From Eleusine coracana subsp. coracana (taxonomy: Eukaryota > Streptophyta > Magnoliopsida > Poales > Poaceae), in NCBI GenBank assembly GCA_032690845.1, contig CM064417.1, forward strand, positions 32,494,432 to 32,558,431: a stretch of DNA of 64,000 nucleotides. Direction: 5' to 3'. Position numbers and translations under genes: made by a program. The notes beneath the pieces are model-generated. The model did no database searches, was not told the origin of the DNA, and worked only from the letters and a program-made list of their open reading frames with translations. This document shows, piece after piece, positions 1 through 11,013 of this stretch (the first letter of the stretch is position 1; each line of letters starts with the position of its first letter).

Positions 1-215
1 AAGAAACCACGATCGAGTTGGTTATTTCATCACACATAGTAGAAGCATCACTCTTTGATGAACTAGAGGAGGGAGCGGCAAGGTGATCAAAATTGATGGC
101 CACAAAAGTAAGTTCAAGGGCCTCATACTTCTCACGTAGCTCCACAAGATCACCCTTGAGTTTGTCATAGCTCCTGTTTAGGGCCTCAAGAGAAGTGACA
201 AGGTCCTTGAGCTCA
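1..215 (-). pseudogene. Ty1/copia gag C-terminal fragment
   Basis: Read on the minus strand, this stretch is closely similar to the gag region of the copia-A element at 28800-29000: both carry the run for YDKLKGD, then EKYEALEL, then a serine-rich tail followed by MCDE. This comparison within the window is what supports the call. It is only a scrap running off the left edge of the window; no LTR, protease or start codon belonging to it is visible. It codes for nothing intact. The neighbour to the right is LTR-like noncoding DNA, so the junction near 215-260 probably marks a rearranged or nested boundary. Confidence 0.65.
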
Positions 216-299
216 CTCTCAAGATCACCAACACTTACACTCTTTTTCTACCACTTCTAACAAGGTCCTTGAGCAGATGATGAACCACTAACAGAGTTA

Positions 300-1560
300 G
301 CACGTACTGCTAAAGAGCAAAAGAGTCGACCGGATGCAATGTCGATCGGCACCACCATCGTGGCAGTCGGCACCGGCAGCATTGTCGTCTTGGATGGTTG
401 TGTGCCTAGCTTTGTACCTGTTTTTAATGGACATAGAAACAAGAAAAACAGGGTATGTGCAATACAAAAGATATAGGATTAGTCCAATAAACTTGATAGA
501 TCACCTAAGGTTCGAGTTGCCGATCGCGGGCAACGGCGCCAGAAAAGCTTGTTGGTCGTAGTTACACATCCACTTATATACCGCAAGTGTATGGTGTACA
601 TTGTAGCTTTTCCCTCATAGTATTCTAAGGTTTATATCGGCAAGGGAACCGTAGTTAGGGTCCTCTACTTCATCCAAAGAATCAGTCCTACCATAAAGTA
701 CATATTGCACATACAAGAGCATTAAAGATAAAAGCTGGGGGGTTTGTGCCGATTGGCACGAAGGCTTTGTTGGATCTAGAAACATACACATACACCAAAT
801 AGAAACACCTGGAGTTAGCCTACATGCATCTAGCGGTAGGAGAAAGGATGTGCCGATCGACGCAATTGGTGTGCCGATCGGCACCGAAGTAGTAGTAGTA
901 GTGTGACATCTATAATCCTAGCTCATTTGACACTTTAAACAATTGATGAACATCGAAGATGAGTAAACAGAATGGCACTTGTCCACCTCTTATTCTACTA
1001 AAGCTTAAACATGCAATCTACTAGCCCTGTCACAACTAATCAGGCATATCAAGAGGCTAAAGTAATTATGGCCCATACAAGATCCGAATAGCTAACCTAA
1101 TCAATGATTAAGAAACCAATATAAAGACTCAGCTTGTGTACTAAGCACATGAGAGAATCATCAAACCCTGTTTACTCGAGTAACCAAAACATTCATCTTG
1201 GTACAAAGGCCATGAGTGATTGAAGAAGAGGTTTTTTCGAGGGTCTCAGGCCAAGAGCAGTCCTCGTAATCTTACCTATGACTTCCTCTCTACACGTATT
1301 TCTATCGATAATGCTTATTCAATACAAGGTCTAGAGTACTAAGCTAAACACCATGATTAAGATAGTATCTTAGTACTTAGTCTAGATCTAAGCAATTGAA
1401 ATAAGCATATGTAAAACCACGCAATCTAGATGAACATGATTGTAGCTAAGGGTAGAATCAAGATAGACATAGAGATAAACATATGAATAATACCTTTATT
1501 CATCACCGTCAGGGGGATGTGCCGATCGGCACGAAGAACGTGTCGATCGACACCACGTTG
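300..1560. repeat. Dispersed palindromic GTGCCGATCGGCAC motifs
   Basis: The 14-base palindrome GTGCCGATCGGCAC and one- or two-base variants recur at about 345-360, 747-762, 850-885 and 1517-1553, often as close pairs such as GTGCCGATCGGCAC followed by GTGTCGATCGACAC. The intervening DNA has no convincing gene. The motif style resembles the palindrome arrays in the U3 regions of the copia LTRs later in the window (GACCGGAC..GTCCGGTC), so I infer these are old LTR or retroelement regulatory repeats. Function is not shown by the sequence. Confidence 0.6.
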
Positions 1561-2567
1561 TTGCAACATTGATGGCTCCAAATATACATGGCTCTACTTC
1601 TCCTTAGCTCTGGTGTAGCAGAACCGCGTAGGGCGGCTACCCGACTATACTACATCTCTCAATTTGGTGGCTCTTCAACTCTGGCGGCCTCCTAGCGATA
1701 TGCAGTGGCTTTCTAGGGTTTTCTTGCGGTAAATACAAGTCCACACACCCCCTCCCATATCCTTGGGGTGTTTATATAGGGTCTGGACACATCCTTCTTA
1801 CTTGGCCACGAGGTTAGCCCCTTAGAGGTAGAATCCATGTTGGTTTCATACCTTCCATATCAAGCACCAACTTCCAAAACTCATAACTCCCGCATCTGAA
1901 GTCCAAATAAGGCAAGTCCGGACTCTATCGAATAGCTCTCGAAAGGTTGTACAGCTTTGTGTTCATTTGAAAACCTGATTCGGCCATCGTTTTTCCAAAA
2001 ATGTGATGGAAGAATATCTGTTCTGGTTCGGACTTGTCAACACAGGTCTCCTTGCGGGTCACATGTCTCCTAGCTCTATAGTTCAAATAATATGATCCAT
2101 ATATGTTCTAAAAAGCACTCGACGAGATCTACAATGTTCTAGTTATAATGTTTCGCATTAGAGCAGGTCTTCAACTCTGAAACTGCATCACAATACAGTG
2201 CTATTTCTGGGCTGCGTCAATTGAACTTTCCTTCCGGATAAACCTTCTAGAAATCCTTAGGCATTGGGCCACAATCTTGGGCTTGCATATTGGGCCCCTA
2301 TCATATCAACAGGTGTCTTGTAGGCACCATGGGCTTGTGGGAAGCTCTCCTTGCACGGCGAGTCGAGCTTCACATCGGTACTTCACATAATTGAGTCTTT
2401 TTAGTGTCGTTTCACCTATTTCTGCAACAAAGTACTCAAACGACACTATATGTGGAAATTGTTAACCTTAGAGATAAAAACACATACATATGATGAGAAT
2501 ATGGCAAAATAAGATGGGAAAATGACTGCTTTTGACGTATAAAATGTGTAGCTAAGAAGCGCCAACA
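1480..2567 (-). mobile_element. LTR-like block with TATA box, minus strand
   Basis: On the minus strand a TGTTGGCGC start, typical of LTR 5' ends, lies at 2567, and a TATATAAA box lies at about 1771-1780 (plus-strand reading tttatataggg), some 790 bases downstream, as expected for U3 then R. No coding region occurs here. The matching CA end and a target duplication were not found, so the left limit is approximate. It is probably a solo or truncated LTR of an unidentified retrotransposon; the palindromic motifs to the left may belong to the same element. Confidence 0.4.
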
Positions 2568-2880
2568 CAAACTCGAACTAGTCTGGCCCTACCAGCACAA
2601 GTCCGACTCGATTTTAGCAGACAATATTGTTAGCTCATGGGAATGCAAATGCAAGTTAGATGGTTGATTTTTGGAGCACTAAGTCATTTCACTACTTATT
2701 ACGTCATGTCCCCCTTGATAGTACGGCATACTATCAAAGATCAAATAAAAAACTTGACGTTGTATAGAATCTTTTCTTTTTCTTTTCCATTTTGACGGGT
2801 CTCCAAGATCTGTGTTTCAATTATTTCCTGCCCATATTCTCAAACAACAATGTTATTCCTTTAATTGTTTGTCATTATCA
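2568..2880. other. Gene-free stretch with copia-LTR-like edge
   Basis: No coding sequence is supported. At about 2865-2885 the minus-strand reading TTTTGGTGATAATGACAA resembles the start of the copia LTRs at 25008 and 37170 (TTTTGGTGAT.AATGA), and an AT-rich stretch precedes it. I read it as a short LTR remnant between the block on the left and the gypsy integrase on the right. Confidence 0.35.
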
Positions 2881-2889
2881 CCAAAACCC

Positions 2890-3440
2890 AGACGGGGGCG
2901 TAGATGCACTTTCAATGTAATGATAGAGTGCAGGACTTCGAAATGATGGATGGTATTGAGGAAGAACTCGACGACCTCTTCGAACCTGATCTTCGCGATC
3001 GATGGGTCCCCAATCCATTTCGTAAACTAGTCCACCATGATGAGGAGGTGAGTGTAGCCCCGAGGTGCTTTTTTTAGGGTCCCAACCAGGCCTAGCCCCT
3101 GAGACAACAAATGCCCATGTCATGGGATTGTCTGTAATGCTTGAGCTGGCAAGTGGGTCCAACATGCACAGAATTGGCATCCTTTGTAGGCACACAGAAT
3201 GCGCTTGGCATCATTCACTGTGGTCGGCCAGTATTGGAACACTTATCCAACAAGTATTCTGGGTGCAGCATGATGACCGCAGACTCTGTCGTTCATACCC
3301 GTCAGCAACTTTATTCCCTGCCCGATCGGGATAAATCGTTGTAGGATTTTGATGAGGCTTCGCTTGTAAGGCTCTCCCTCGATGAGAACAAAGGATTTGG
3401 TATGTCATTCGAGGCATCTGGCCTCCATCTTGCATCTAGT
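2890..3440 (-). pseudogene. gypsy-1 integrase (zinc-binding and core), broken
   Basis: Integrase inserts retroelement cDNA into chromosomes. Minus-strand peptides from about 3200 down to 2890 resemble the gypsy integrase start: a C-x-x-C-like patch near YLQRMPILCMLDP, then NPMTWAF, GPKK-type sequence, and YEMDWGPIDREDQV in the place where functional copies have the core K(W/F)IEA.PI..I segment. Reading frames change several times and no complete D,D-35-E core can be followed, so it is inactive. It is the most 3' recognisable domain of gypsy-1. A frame-corrected profile search against the rve family would settle the limits. Confidence 0.6.
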
Positions 3441-3649
3441 TAGTCAAAAGGAGTCAACAAATCAGGAAGTCAATGTATGGGGTCCTCGAGTCAGCTGGGG
3501 GGTCAGGTCCTCCCGCTAACTCCCATGACCTCGGCGTCCTGTGGGGTTGGTGACTGCTCAGCTCCCGAGCCCGGGTCCAGTGAACCATTGCTTATTGCCA
3601 TGAGATCCTTGGGGCAAACAGATGGTTTGTGTCGTATGTTGGCGAAGAC

Positions 3650-4140
3650 TCCTAGTGAGGTCGGTTCTTGACTAGAGGTTGTCTTTGCTAGCGAGTTGGC
3701 CGCCTCGAGATGTGCTCGACTTCAAGACCATTGAACTTATCCTCTAGCTTGCGAACTTCCTAACAGTAAGCGGCCATACTATTGCTGCAGTAACTCAACT
3801 ACTTCATGATCAGATCGACTATCAGCAGGGAGTCACCTCGGATTTCAAGTCATCTGATCCGCAGCACGATGGTGATCTTTAGTTTGTTGATGAGGTCCTT
3901 ATATTCTGCCATACTGTTGGAAGCTGGAAAATACAAATGAATGCCATATTTCATACGTACCCCAAGTGCAGAGATGAAAACCATTACGATCTCAGCGCCC
4001 TTCCACATCAATGATCCATCAATGTACCTGATCCATTACTCCTAGTCGACCAGCACCAGGGGCTTCCGGATCACGCTCCACTCGGCTATGAAATATGCTA
4101 GAGCTTTAGATTTGATCGCCGACTATAGACAGTAAATGAT
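3650..4140 (-). pseudogene. gypsy-1 RNase H, broken
   Basis: RNase H removes the RNA strand after reverse transcription. On the minus strand the conserved segments of the plant gypsy type are readable: KYGIHLYFPASNSMAEYKDL (the catalytic Glu region, about 3970-3900), then EIRGDSLLIVDLIMK with the second Asp (about 3845-3795), then EVRKLEDKFNGLEVEHI (about 3760-3705). Stops fall between these blocks. It lies between RT and integrase as expected for gypsy elements. It is non-functional as it stands. Confidence 0.7.
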
Positions 4141-4399
4141 TCCTTGCCCCAACAACTCAAGAGCCCATTTAGCCACCTTTTCTATTGCAACGTGGTTTTG
4201 CACCACCTCATATATATAGGAAAGGGGCTGACCGCCATTACCGCATCGGACTCAAAGTAATGGTGCAGCTTCCTCTTGGCGATCAAGACAACATATAGAA
4301 TTTTCAAGATCATGTGGTAATGCATCTTGGAATCAGATAGTACATTGCTCTTGAAGTAGACATGATATTGAATCTTGAGAGCATGCCCCCTTTATTCCC

Positions 4400-5640
4400 G
4401 TTCCACAACCTGGACCGTGCCGACCACTTGTGTAGTGGTTGCAATATAAAGATGAAGTGGCCATCCTAGGGTCGGTGGAACTAAAACTAGTGTCTTCATC
4501 AGGAGGCACTTGACTTCGTCTCTGGGGCTTTGTGCCTCGGGTGTCCGTATGAATCGTCCGAACTTCTTTAGGAGCATGTAAAGAGGCAGCACTTGCTCAA
4601 CGAGGTATGAAATAAAGCAGCAAGGCCGCTACACACTCGGTGATACGATGTACTCCTTTCAAGTTTGAAATCGGTCCAATCCCTTTGATTGTCATGATCA
4701 TCTCCGAAATAATTTTGATTTTGTGCTAAAAAACAATGAACCCTTGCAGCATGCCCTTTGGAACCCCGAAGACGCACTTTTTAGGACTGAGCTTTTTGTC
4801 ATTCTATCACAATTTGGCAAATGTTCGCTCTAGGTTGGCCACACATTGGTCAAGCCTTTTAGATTTGACTATGATTTCATCCATGTATGCCTTGACCACA
4901 TCCCCATTGAGGTCATCAAAGCATTTAAGCATGCAATGCTGGTGTGTCTCACAAGTGTTTTTCAGTCGAAATGGCATCGTAATGTAGCAATAGAACTCAA
5001 ATGGTGTGATGAATGATGTGAGGAGCTGATCAGATTCCTTCATTGCAATTTGATAGTACTCTGAGTATGCATGAAGGAAGCAGAGGGTTTTGCACCCCGA
5101 AGTAGAGTCAACTATTTGATTGATGCATGCGAAAGGAAAGGGATCCTTAGGACATGCCTTGTTAAGGCTGGTATAATCAACACATTCTCCATTTCCCACC
5201 CCTTTTGCATAAAAGAACAGGATTCCTAGCCATTCAAGATGATGTACTTCCTTGATGATTCTAGCCTTCTAAAGGTTTGCGATCTTCTCGTCGATTGCCT
5301 TGTGCTTCTCCTCGTTGAAGCGACACAATTGTCCCTTCACTAGTCTAGAGCCTGGTCTGATGTTCAAAGAGTGCTCAGCCACTTTCATCGGTATGCCTGG
5401 CATGTCCACGGGCTTCCACACAAAGATGTCAGTGTTCACATGGTGGAAGTCGACTAGTGCGTTTTTTGAATTGGTAGAGAGCAAAGTCCAAGTCTTTGTC
5501 ACTTTCTCTTTGTCCTTCTTGTGGTCGAACCAGATCTCATTGCGATTGGAATCTGGCATCCCATTGACTACTTGCTCCTGAATGACTATGAGCTCCTTGG
5601 TCAAGGTGACATTAGTCGAGGCAAGCTCGTAGCTCTCAAT
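4400..5640 (-). pseudogene. gypsy-1 reverse transcriptase, broken
   Basis: This region encoded the RNA-directed DNA polymerase. In minus-strand order, MPGIPMKVAEHSLNIRPGSR (about 5400-5340) is the stretch before the polymerase fold, VDYTSLNKACPKDPFPFAC starts the fingers (about 5190), FLHAYSEYYQIAMKESDQ occupies the place of the FLDAYSGYHQI block, and the catalytic box reads YMDE at 4876-4887. Active enzymes have Y-V/M-D-D, so the second Asp appears to be Glu, and the first catalytic Asp (in FLDAYSG) reads His. Two long open stretches remain (5604-5269 and 5199-4807), separated by stops. Clearly RT-derived and clearly dead. Confidence 0.85.
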
Positions 5641-5722
5641 TTTGCACTAATAGGGGCACTGGAAGGAGGCACCTACCGTTGTTACCCCATTTGGCTCTAG
5701 CATCTTCAGCTTCGGGTAGGTG

Positions 5723-7324
5723 TGTAAGGATCTAGGAGTCCAAGAGGGGGGGGGGGCATGAATTGCATTGGTAAGTTGATTGTCAACCCAATCAAATAAC
5801 CACCAAATCTTCCACCTTGAAAATGATAAGTCCTATGCACTTCTACTGAGCCAAGGCCCTAGAAATTCTAGTAATATGATGCAATTCAAGCAATGTCAAG
5901 CCAATGAATAAGCAAGCAATCCTATGGCAATCATATCTCTACTTACACACAAGTGTGGAATTACAGACGGTAAGTAAAGAGGGGCTTAGAGATTGCTCAT
6001 TAAAATTTAGCCCAAGGTATCAGGAGGATGGCACCTACCCCAAGTCCTCGTTTGACTTACTCCCACCAGAGTATTGATCCCTCCCGCCACCTATCGTGAA
6101 GTCCTTGCACACAAGCCCGTATCACTCTCGGAGTAACAGCATGGTCGCGAGACCACTGCTCATTGAGCCCTTGGCTCCTCGAGCATAAGCTTGCGTCCCT
6201 TATGGGCTTGCTACACTCCTGGAGTGCAGCATAAGCTTTCCTCTCTCATGATGGTCCTTTCAAAGGCGAGCTCAAACCTTGTACAAACTTGTGATAGCCT
6301 TCATGACACGTTAAGAAACTAAACCACCGATGAACCACCGTACAGTATGGCGACCTCTGAGTGAGTATACTCACCATACAATACAGTGACCTCCACTCAA
6401 CCATACAGTGACCTCTGATCTCTAGTGCCTCTCTGCACACAAATCCTCTAGGTCACCATACCTTACGGCGGCATCGTCGTATGGTCTCTAGAGAATACCT
6501 CAGAATGGCCACTCAGCCTCCTTAGGTCATTATACCGTACAACAACCTCACCGTACATCAATGGAAGTTATTAGTGCTGGCTACTTTCTTCACAATATTA
6601 AGTCACCGTACCTTATGGTGACCTTGTCGTAAGGTCTCTAGAGAGTACCTGAATAACGACCTTCTTCTCCTTGACTTGCCGTATGTTATGGCGACCTCTA
6701 GTCTAGAGTCTCTGCCCCTTCTGTGCAACTCTTGGCATTCACCATACCTTACGGTGACTTAACCTCTGTACCTTATTGTGATACCCACATACTTATATCT
6801 ATAGGAGCATTTCTCAATGGACCATACAGTGACCTCGGCATAACTTATGGTGACTTGTCTTGAAGCTAAAACTTGTTTTCATCTTGACTCATCTCCAAGC
6901 TTCCCAGCCTTGACCAATCCTTCTCCACTACCATTGTAAGTGTCCTAGAGCTTTACTTGAGCATCCCAACAATCTAACCCTGAAGAAACTTAAGAAAATG
7001 ACTCGTGCCCTCTTGATAGTATGGTATTTCCTATGGAGTCAAGCCTACATACTAGCCAAGTGATCACACACACTTGAACCTAGCTATCCTTAGCCTTGAT
7101 CTATCTCCATCACCGTGACTCTCCATCAAGATCTTCATGGCGTTCCACTGAGTCCTCCATTGATCATCAAGGCAACATTCACCATATTCATTATTTTGAG
7201 TTACTAGTTTGTTCAACATGCACAACACTAGAGGTCAAAATTAGTAACAATTTCATGTTGTTACCCAATCACCAAAACATTCATACCTTGGGATTTCCAA
7301 ACACCAATGGTCATGAAGCTTACA
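5723..7324 (-). mobile_element. Solo copia LTR inside gypsy-1
   Basis: The block starts TGTAAGGATC and ends GAAGCTTACA, giving the inverted ends TGTAAG/CTTACA, and is flanked on both sides by AGGTG (5718-5722 and 7325-7329), a 5-bp target-site duplication. On the minus strand its start matches the LTR of copia-A at 25008 (TGTAAGCTTCATGACCATT, then GGTATGAATGTTTTGGTGAT). No internal domains are present, so it is a solo LTR left by recombination. It splits the gypsy-1 polyprotein between protease and RT. Its U3 holds a run of imperfect inverted motifs of the type CACCGTAC..TACGGTGA at about 6300-6860. Confidence 0.9.
6300..6860. repeat. U3 array of inverted CACCGTA/TACGGTGA motifs
   Basis: Within the solo LTR at least ten short units of the form CCATACAGTGACCTC, ACCGTACCTTATGGTGACC or CTTACGGTGACTT follow one another, many arranged head to head with an arm such as GTCGTAAGGTCTCTAGAG. 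The unit spacing is irregular. The position upstream in the LTR suggests U3 regulatory repeats; this role is inferred. There is no gene in the array. Confidence 0.6.
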
Positions 7325-7329
7325 AGGTG

Positions 7330-7760
7330 TAGCTTGTCGCGGCCATGAACTTGGCATAGCATGGTTTGCCTATGATGGCATGATAGGCTCCATGGAATCT
7401 GACTACTTCGAAGGTGTGGGTCTCCGTCTGAGAGTTGGATGGAGTCCCAAAGGTCACAAAAAAAAATCAATCTAGCCGAGAGGAATGGGTTGCTTCCCAG
7501 GAATGACAACATGGAAGGGCATGCTAGTTGGCCGAATGCATGATCGGTCAATGCACATGGCGTCGAGGGTCTCGACATGGAGGATTTGGAGGCCGTTGCT
7601 CCCATCTATCAACACTTTGGTGAGGTGCTTCTTGCCGATGTTGGGGTCAACAACATGCGGGCACCAACCCAATTGGGGTATGTGACTCGGGTGTTCGGAC
7701 CAATCAAAGGTGGTTGGTGCCTCCGACCACAGCACATACTCTAGAGTGTCCAACTCGGCA
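7330..7760 (-). pseudogene. gypsy-1 aspartic protease region
   Basis: This encoded the retropepsin that matures the polyprotein. On the minus strand SEHPSHIPQLGWCPHVVDP is followed by LTKVLIDGSNGLQILHVETL, where functional copies have (M/I)DGGSGLNIL; the Asp-Gly of the active site is kept and the next residue is Ser. The next segment, PFHVVIPGKQPIPLG, then hits a stop. Downstream the sequence resumes after the solo LTR with YLKLKMPG-type sequence at about 5700. The small alterations and the insertion make it inactive. Confidence 0.75.
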
Positions 7761-7789
7761 GCGCAGACCTAGCAGCACTAGACCTTGGT

Positions 7790-8560
7790 GCTGAGCTTGC
7801 TGCATTGGTCCTCCGTACCAGTGAGGACCATCAGGCACCCATCCGTGTCGAGGAAACAGTCGTCAGTGGTGGCAGCATCCTTCCCAGCATCGTGATGCTT
7901 TACCAGGTACTCATGGTTGGGACATGGCCCATTCCAAATCTTATAGATGTGGTCCAGGGTCTCCCTAAGAGGTGCCTTGGCGGCCTTGCGATCGGCTGCG
8001 ACAACTAGTGACTCTCGGGGTGCCCTCTGCTTGTTCTTTTCTTCGTGTTGTTGGGGAACTTACGGGTCCCTTCGTTGGTATCATCAATGTGTTCTTCCTT
8101 GCCCTTGCCTTCCGGGGTATGGTTGAGGATTGTCGACCGCTTCCTCGCCGTCTAGTGGCAATATCCAATAGTTTCTTAACGGTTCGGAGACACTTTTGCC
8201 AGAATTCATGGAACATGGTATCGCAAGTGGTCTCCAACAAAAAGCACCAATAATGGCGGCATCGACCATATTGGGTAGTTCTCGGAGAGTCCTCCCGCTC
8301 TTCTGGCAGCAATTATTCAAATCCTAGGGGTTGGCTGGATGGGCATAGGGCCCTTGGAAGTTACATACGAATATCTCCTTGAGAACAAACCAATCATAGA
8401 TCTGGTTGGCCGCAAGGTGCTCGAGCCATGACAGGGCCCAGTCGGTGAGGTATAGTGGCAGGTTGTGGATGATGAAGCAATAGTCGTCAGCCCCTCTAGT
8501 CTGGCAAGTGATGTGATAGTTCTCAAATGAAAGATCATTGTTTGTCTGTCCCGTGTAGTT
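7790..8560 (-). pseudogene. gypsy-1 gag, broken
   Basis: Gag forms the virus-like particle. The minus-strand reading gives LPLYLTDWALSWLEHL, then DWFVLKEIFVCNFQGPYA, then PNMVDAAIIGAF, matching the order of the plant retrotransposon gag domain (aromatic pairs, F..NFQGTY, ELP.I.DA..IGAF). Frames shift at about 8330 and 8230. No zinc knuckle could be followed with confidence between gag and protease. It is immediately downstream of the 5' LTR and untranslated leader (8561-8861), consistent with the first ORF of gypsy-1. Confidence 0.7.
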
Positions 8561-8873
8561 AGGTATGGTCGTCGAAAGCGTTGCAGGAAGGTGGCACTCT
8601 AGATGCGTGAGTTAAAGATTCAAGGCCTTAGTGGAGGTACTATAGTCGGGGCTCACGCTCTAGCCCTCACTGTCATTGTGGGGTCCCCCTTGGAGAGGGT
8701 GCTGGACATGGCCCGCCCTGTCCTCCTCTCTAGGTTGTCGCCTCCACACGATCAGGGTCGAGTGGGTGCCACAACTTTCTCATAGGCACTTGTGAACTAT
8801 GGCCTTTGAGGCCTCATTCTTGATGAGATGACTCTTGTGGATGGATGTGTCTTTCGCTTGTGAGCCTACCACT
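8561..8873 (-). other. gypsy-1 leader with primer-binding-like site
   Basis: On the minus strand the sequence directly after the LTR reads AGTGGTAGGCTC (8873-8862), a degenerate relative of the initiator tRNA-Met primer-binding sequence TGGTATCAGAGC. The rest is an untranslated leader before gag; no gene is supported. Confidence 0.5.
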
Positions 8874-9132
8874 TGTAATGCCCTAGGGTCCACTCCTAGC
8901 TAGGTGCAACTCACATTTTAAGTGGACTCCACACACCCACCAACCTATTTATGCTTTGTCCTTGCTTCACGTAAAAGGACTAACCCATGGTTGGTGGTGG
9001 TGTACACCCTAGGCTTAGATGTTGATCCTCCTCCCACTAGACTAGCAAGGTGGTACTAAATTTCCAGGTCCTCATGTACACAAGTGCTCATGGGACACAA
9101 TGGGCCTAATCTCAATAGGCACGAATGTTACA
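8874..9132 (-). mobile_element. gypsy-1 5' LTR (LTR-B)
   Basis: This 259-bp block starts TGTAATGCCC and ends ATGTTACA on the plus strand and is about 80-85 percent similar by eye to the block at 9362-9621. On the minus strand it runs TGTAACATTC..GGCATTACA, followed by the primer-binding-like site and gag, so it is the 5' LTR of gypsy-1. A purine-rich tract (minus GGTGGTGGGGGGGTGTC) abuts it upstream at 9133-9150. Confidence 0.75.
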
Positions 9133-9621
9133 GACACCCCCCCACCACCTCAAAGGAATGGCGTCCTCATCGGGTCATCGACATAACATACCCACACTGG
9201 GCAAACAACTAGGATTGTTCCCCTCTTAGGCACTCCTGTGTTCAGTGCCGGCTCATATGTCATGTCGTGCCCCATGCATGGGCCTACACGGGTCATGCAC
9301 TATATTTCTGGACCTCCTGGCCACATGACACAGTGCCCGCGAGGGTTGGTCTAATACCACTTGTAACGCATTAGAGTCCACACCCGGCTTGGCCCAACTC
9401 GCATTTTGAGTGGACCCCACAAATCCACTAACATATTTATGCTTTCGTCCTTGCTTCGAGTAAAAGGGTGAACCCAAGGTTCATCGTGGTGGACAACCTA
9501 GGCTTATATATTGATCCACCTCCCACTAGACCAGCAAGTTGATACTAAATTCCCACCTCCTCATGCCCACAAGTGCTCACGGACCACTATGGTTCTAATC
9601 TCAATGGGCAGGGATGTTACA
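9133..9621 (-). mobile_element. Second tandem LTR (LTR-A) plus 229-bp internal remnant
   Basis: LTR-A spans 9362-9621 (TGTAACGCAT..GGATGTTACA). On the minus strand it is followed by AGTGGTATTAGACC (9361-9348), a clear primer-binding-like site, and the 229-bp remnant ends in a G-rich tract next to LTR-B. The order LTR-A, PBS, short remnant, purine tract, LTR-B, PBS, gag indicates two tandem copies sharing LTR-B with most of one internal region deleted. No gene is present. Confidence 0.65.
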
Positions 9622-9739
9622 CTACACCTCCTTCGTGTCACACTACAGAGAGGTGTTGGCTACTCTATGTCATGTGTCAGTGAGACTATGAGCTTTTGGC
9701 CTATCATTCAGTCGGTCACACAAACAGGGCCGCAACCTC

Positions 9740-10671
9740 CCGTTGTGTCCCACGCACTTCTGGAAGGTTTATCTTTGTCATCAAATGAGGTGCCTGTATA
9801 TTGATGATCATAATAAACCAATGTCTGATGATACATATTATATTATGGAAGGTTTATCTTTGTCCTCAAATGAGGTGCCATGTTATGGTACTCTTGCTAA
9901 TGTGAAAGGGCAGCGCTGTAATATTTTTCAGTCATAGTGCAAGGTTAAACACAAGATATATACATTAATTATTGATGGTGGAAGTTTCAATAATGCTATT
10001 AGTTTAGATTTGGTACATGGAGGCTTCATATGCCTCATTACATGCAATGGGTGAATCAAAGTGGCACACTGAAAATTACTCACAAGGCTAGAGTAAATTT
10101 TTTAGTGGGAGAATATGTTGACTCGGTAGATTGTGATGTGGCACTGACAAGTGCATGCCATTTGTTGCTTGGGATACCATGACAGTTTTTTCTTGATGCC
10201 ACTCCTAGTGGTCATTCTATTAAGGCTAACATTTTTGTTGCAAAAAAGAAGAAACTTAGTGCAGATATTACATCAAAGCCGAGGATGGCTTTGCTTCAAG
10301 AGGAAGAGAATGATGTGCCTATCAGAGGTAGGGAAATTCCTACTCGTACTTCTAAGCAACTTCCAATAATTTGAACAATTCAACTATCAAAATTGGTTCT
10401 ATTTCTATTATCTTGAATGAGAAAAAAAGAAGGGACAAAGGATACAAAAGTCTCTCCTATGGTATTAGTTTCATGAGTTGAGAAGTGTACTTATTCTACA
10501 ACATCATTCATATTAGGTAAGGAACCAACCGTGGAAGTAGCTTGTCGAATTTTAGCACAGTTGAGGACGACTTTTGCTCAAGGGGGAAAGAATGATATGC
10601 CCATGGTTCATCAAATCAGTTTGAAAAATAATATGTCACCTACTGAGATGCAAGACAGTTCTCCATGCATT
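9740..10671 (+). pseudogene. Ty3/gypsy gag-pol fragment with retropepsin (gypsy-2)
   Basis: This is the protease part of a plus-strand gypsy polyprotein. After gag-like sequence containing GLSLSSNEVP twice, the peptide TLIIDGGSFNNAISLDL (about 9961-10010) carries the D-G-G/S active-site motif. Segments matching ITHKARVNF, VGEYVDSVDCDVA and a CHLLLG-type block follow to about 10200, then RMALLQEEENDVPI-like linker sequence to 10660. Frames change repeatedly. The fragment stops at the CACTA insertion (10672) and its linker resumes at 22046 with TNATML, so it once was continuous. Its 5' part and the rest of pol are missing. Confidence 0.75.
9757..9880 (+). repeat. Partial tandem duplication in gypsy-2 gag
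   Basis: The sequence GGAAGGTTTATCTTTGTC..TCAAATGAGGTGCC occurs at 9760-9794 and again at 9846-9880, about 86 bp apart and in the same reading frame, so the peptide GLSLSSNEVP is present twice. Confidence 0.7.
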
Positions 10672-11013
10672 CCCTACACCACAGTATAGTATAGGCGACC
10701 TATAGTTGGTCGGTAAAGGCGGTTTCAGCCTATGTTGTCAGTCAGTGTAAGTGGTGTCGGTAAAAGTTCTACCAACCAACCTGTGTTTTAACGACCGACC
10801 ATGAGTCGGGAAAGTGAAATCTTTACCAACCGACAGTAAGTTGGTATAAGGAAAATTACCGACCAACTGTCTGTCACCAACAATTAAAGTAATAAGAATT
10901 AACGACCAACGGTGAGTTGCCAACAATTCAAAATAATCAAAATTACCGACCAATCGTCAGTCGCCAACAATCCAAATAATCAAAACAGAATTCACAGTAT
11001 TGACAAAAAAATG

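Larger units (their letters stand above)
2881..9132 (-). mobile_element. Ty3/gypsy LTR retrotransposon (gypsy-1), degenerate
   Basis: Read on the minus strand, the element runs 5' LTR (9132-8874), primer-binding-like site, gag, protease, RT, RNase H and integrase, which is the Ty3/gypsy order (integrase last). All domains have stops or frameshifts. Its protease/RT junction is interrupted by a 1.6 kb solo copia LTR at 5723-7324. The 3' LTR is not found left of 2881, so the element is truncated. The style of the protease and RT peptides (SEHPSHIPQ, AEHSLNIRPGSR, VDYTSLNKACPKDPFP) fits the large grass gypsy families of the Tat/Retand type; the lineage is inferred, not tested. Confidence 0.85.

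Noticed and set aside
7805..8253. Plus-strand open frames opposite gypsy-1 gag
   Set aside because: The coding similarity is on the minus strand, so these are shadows.
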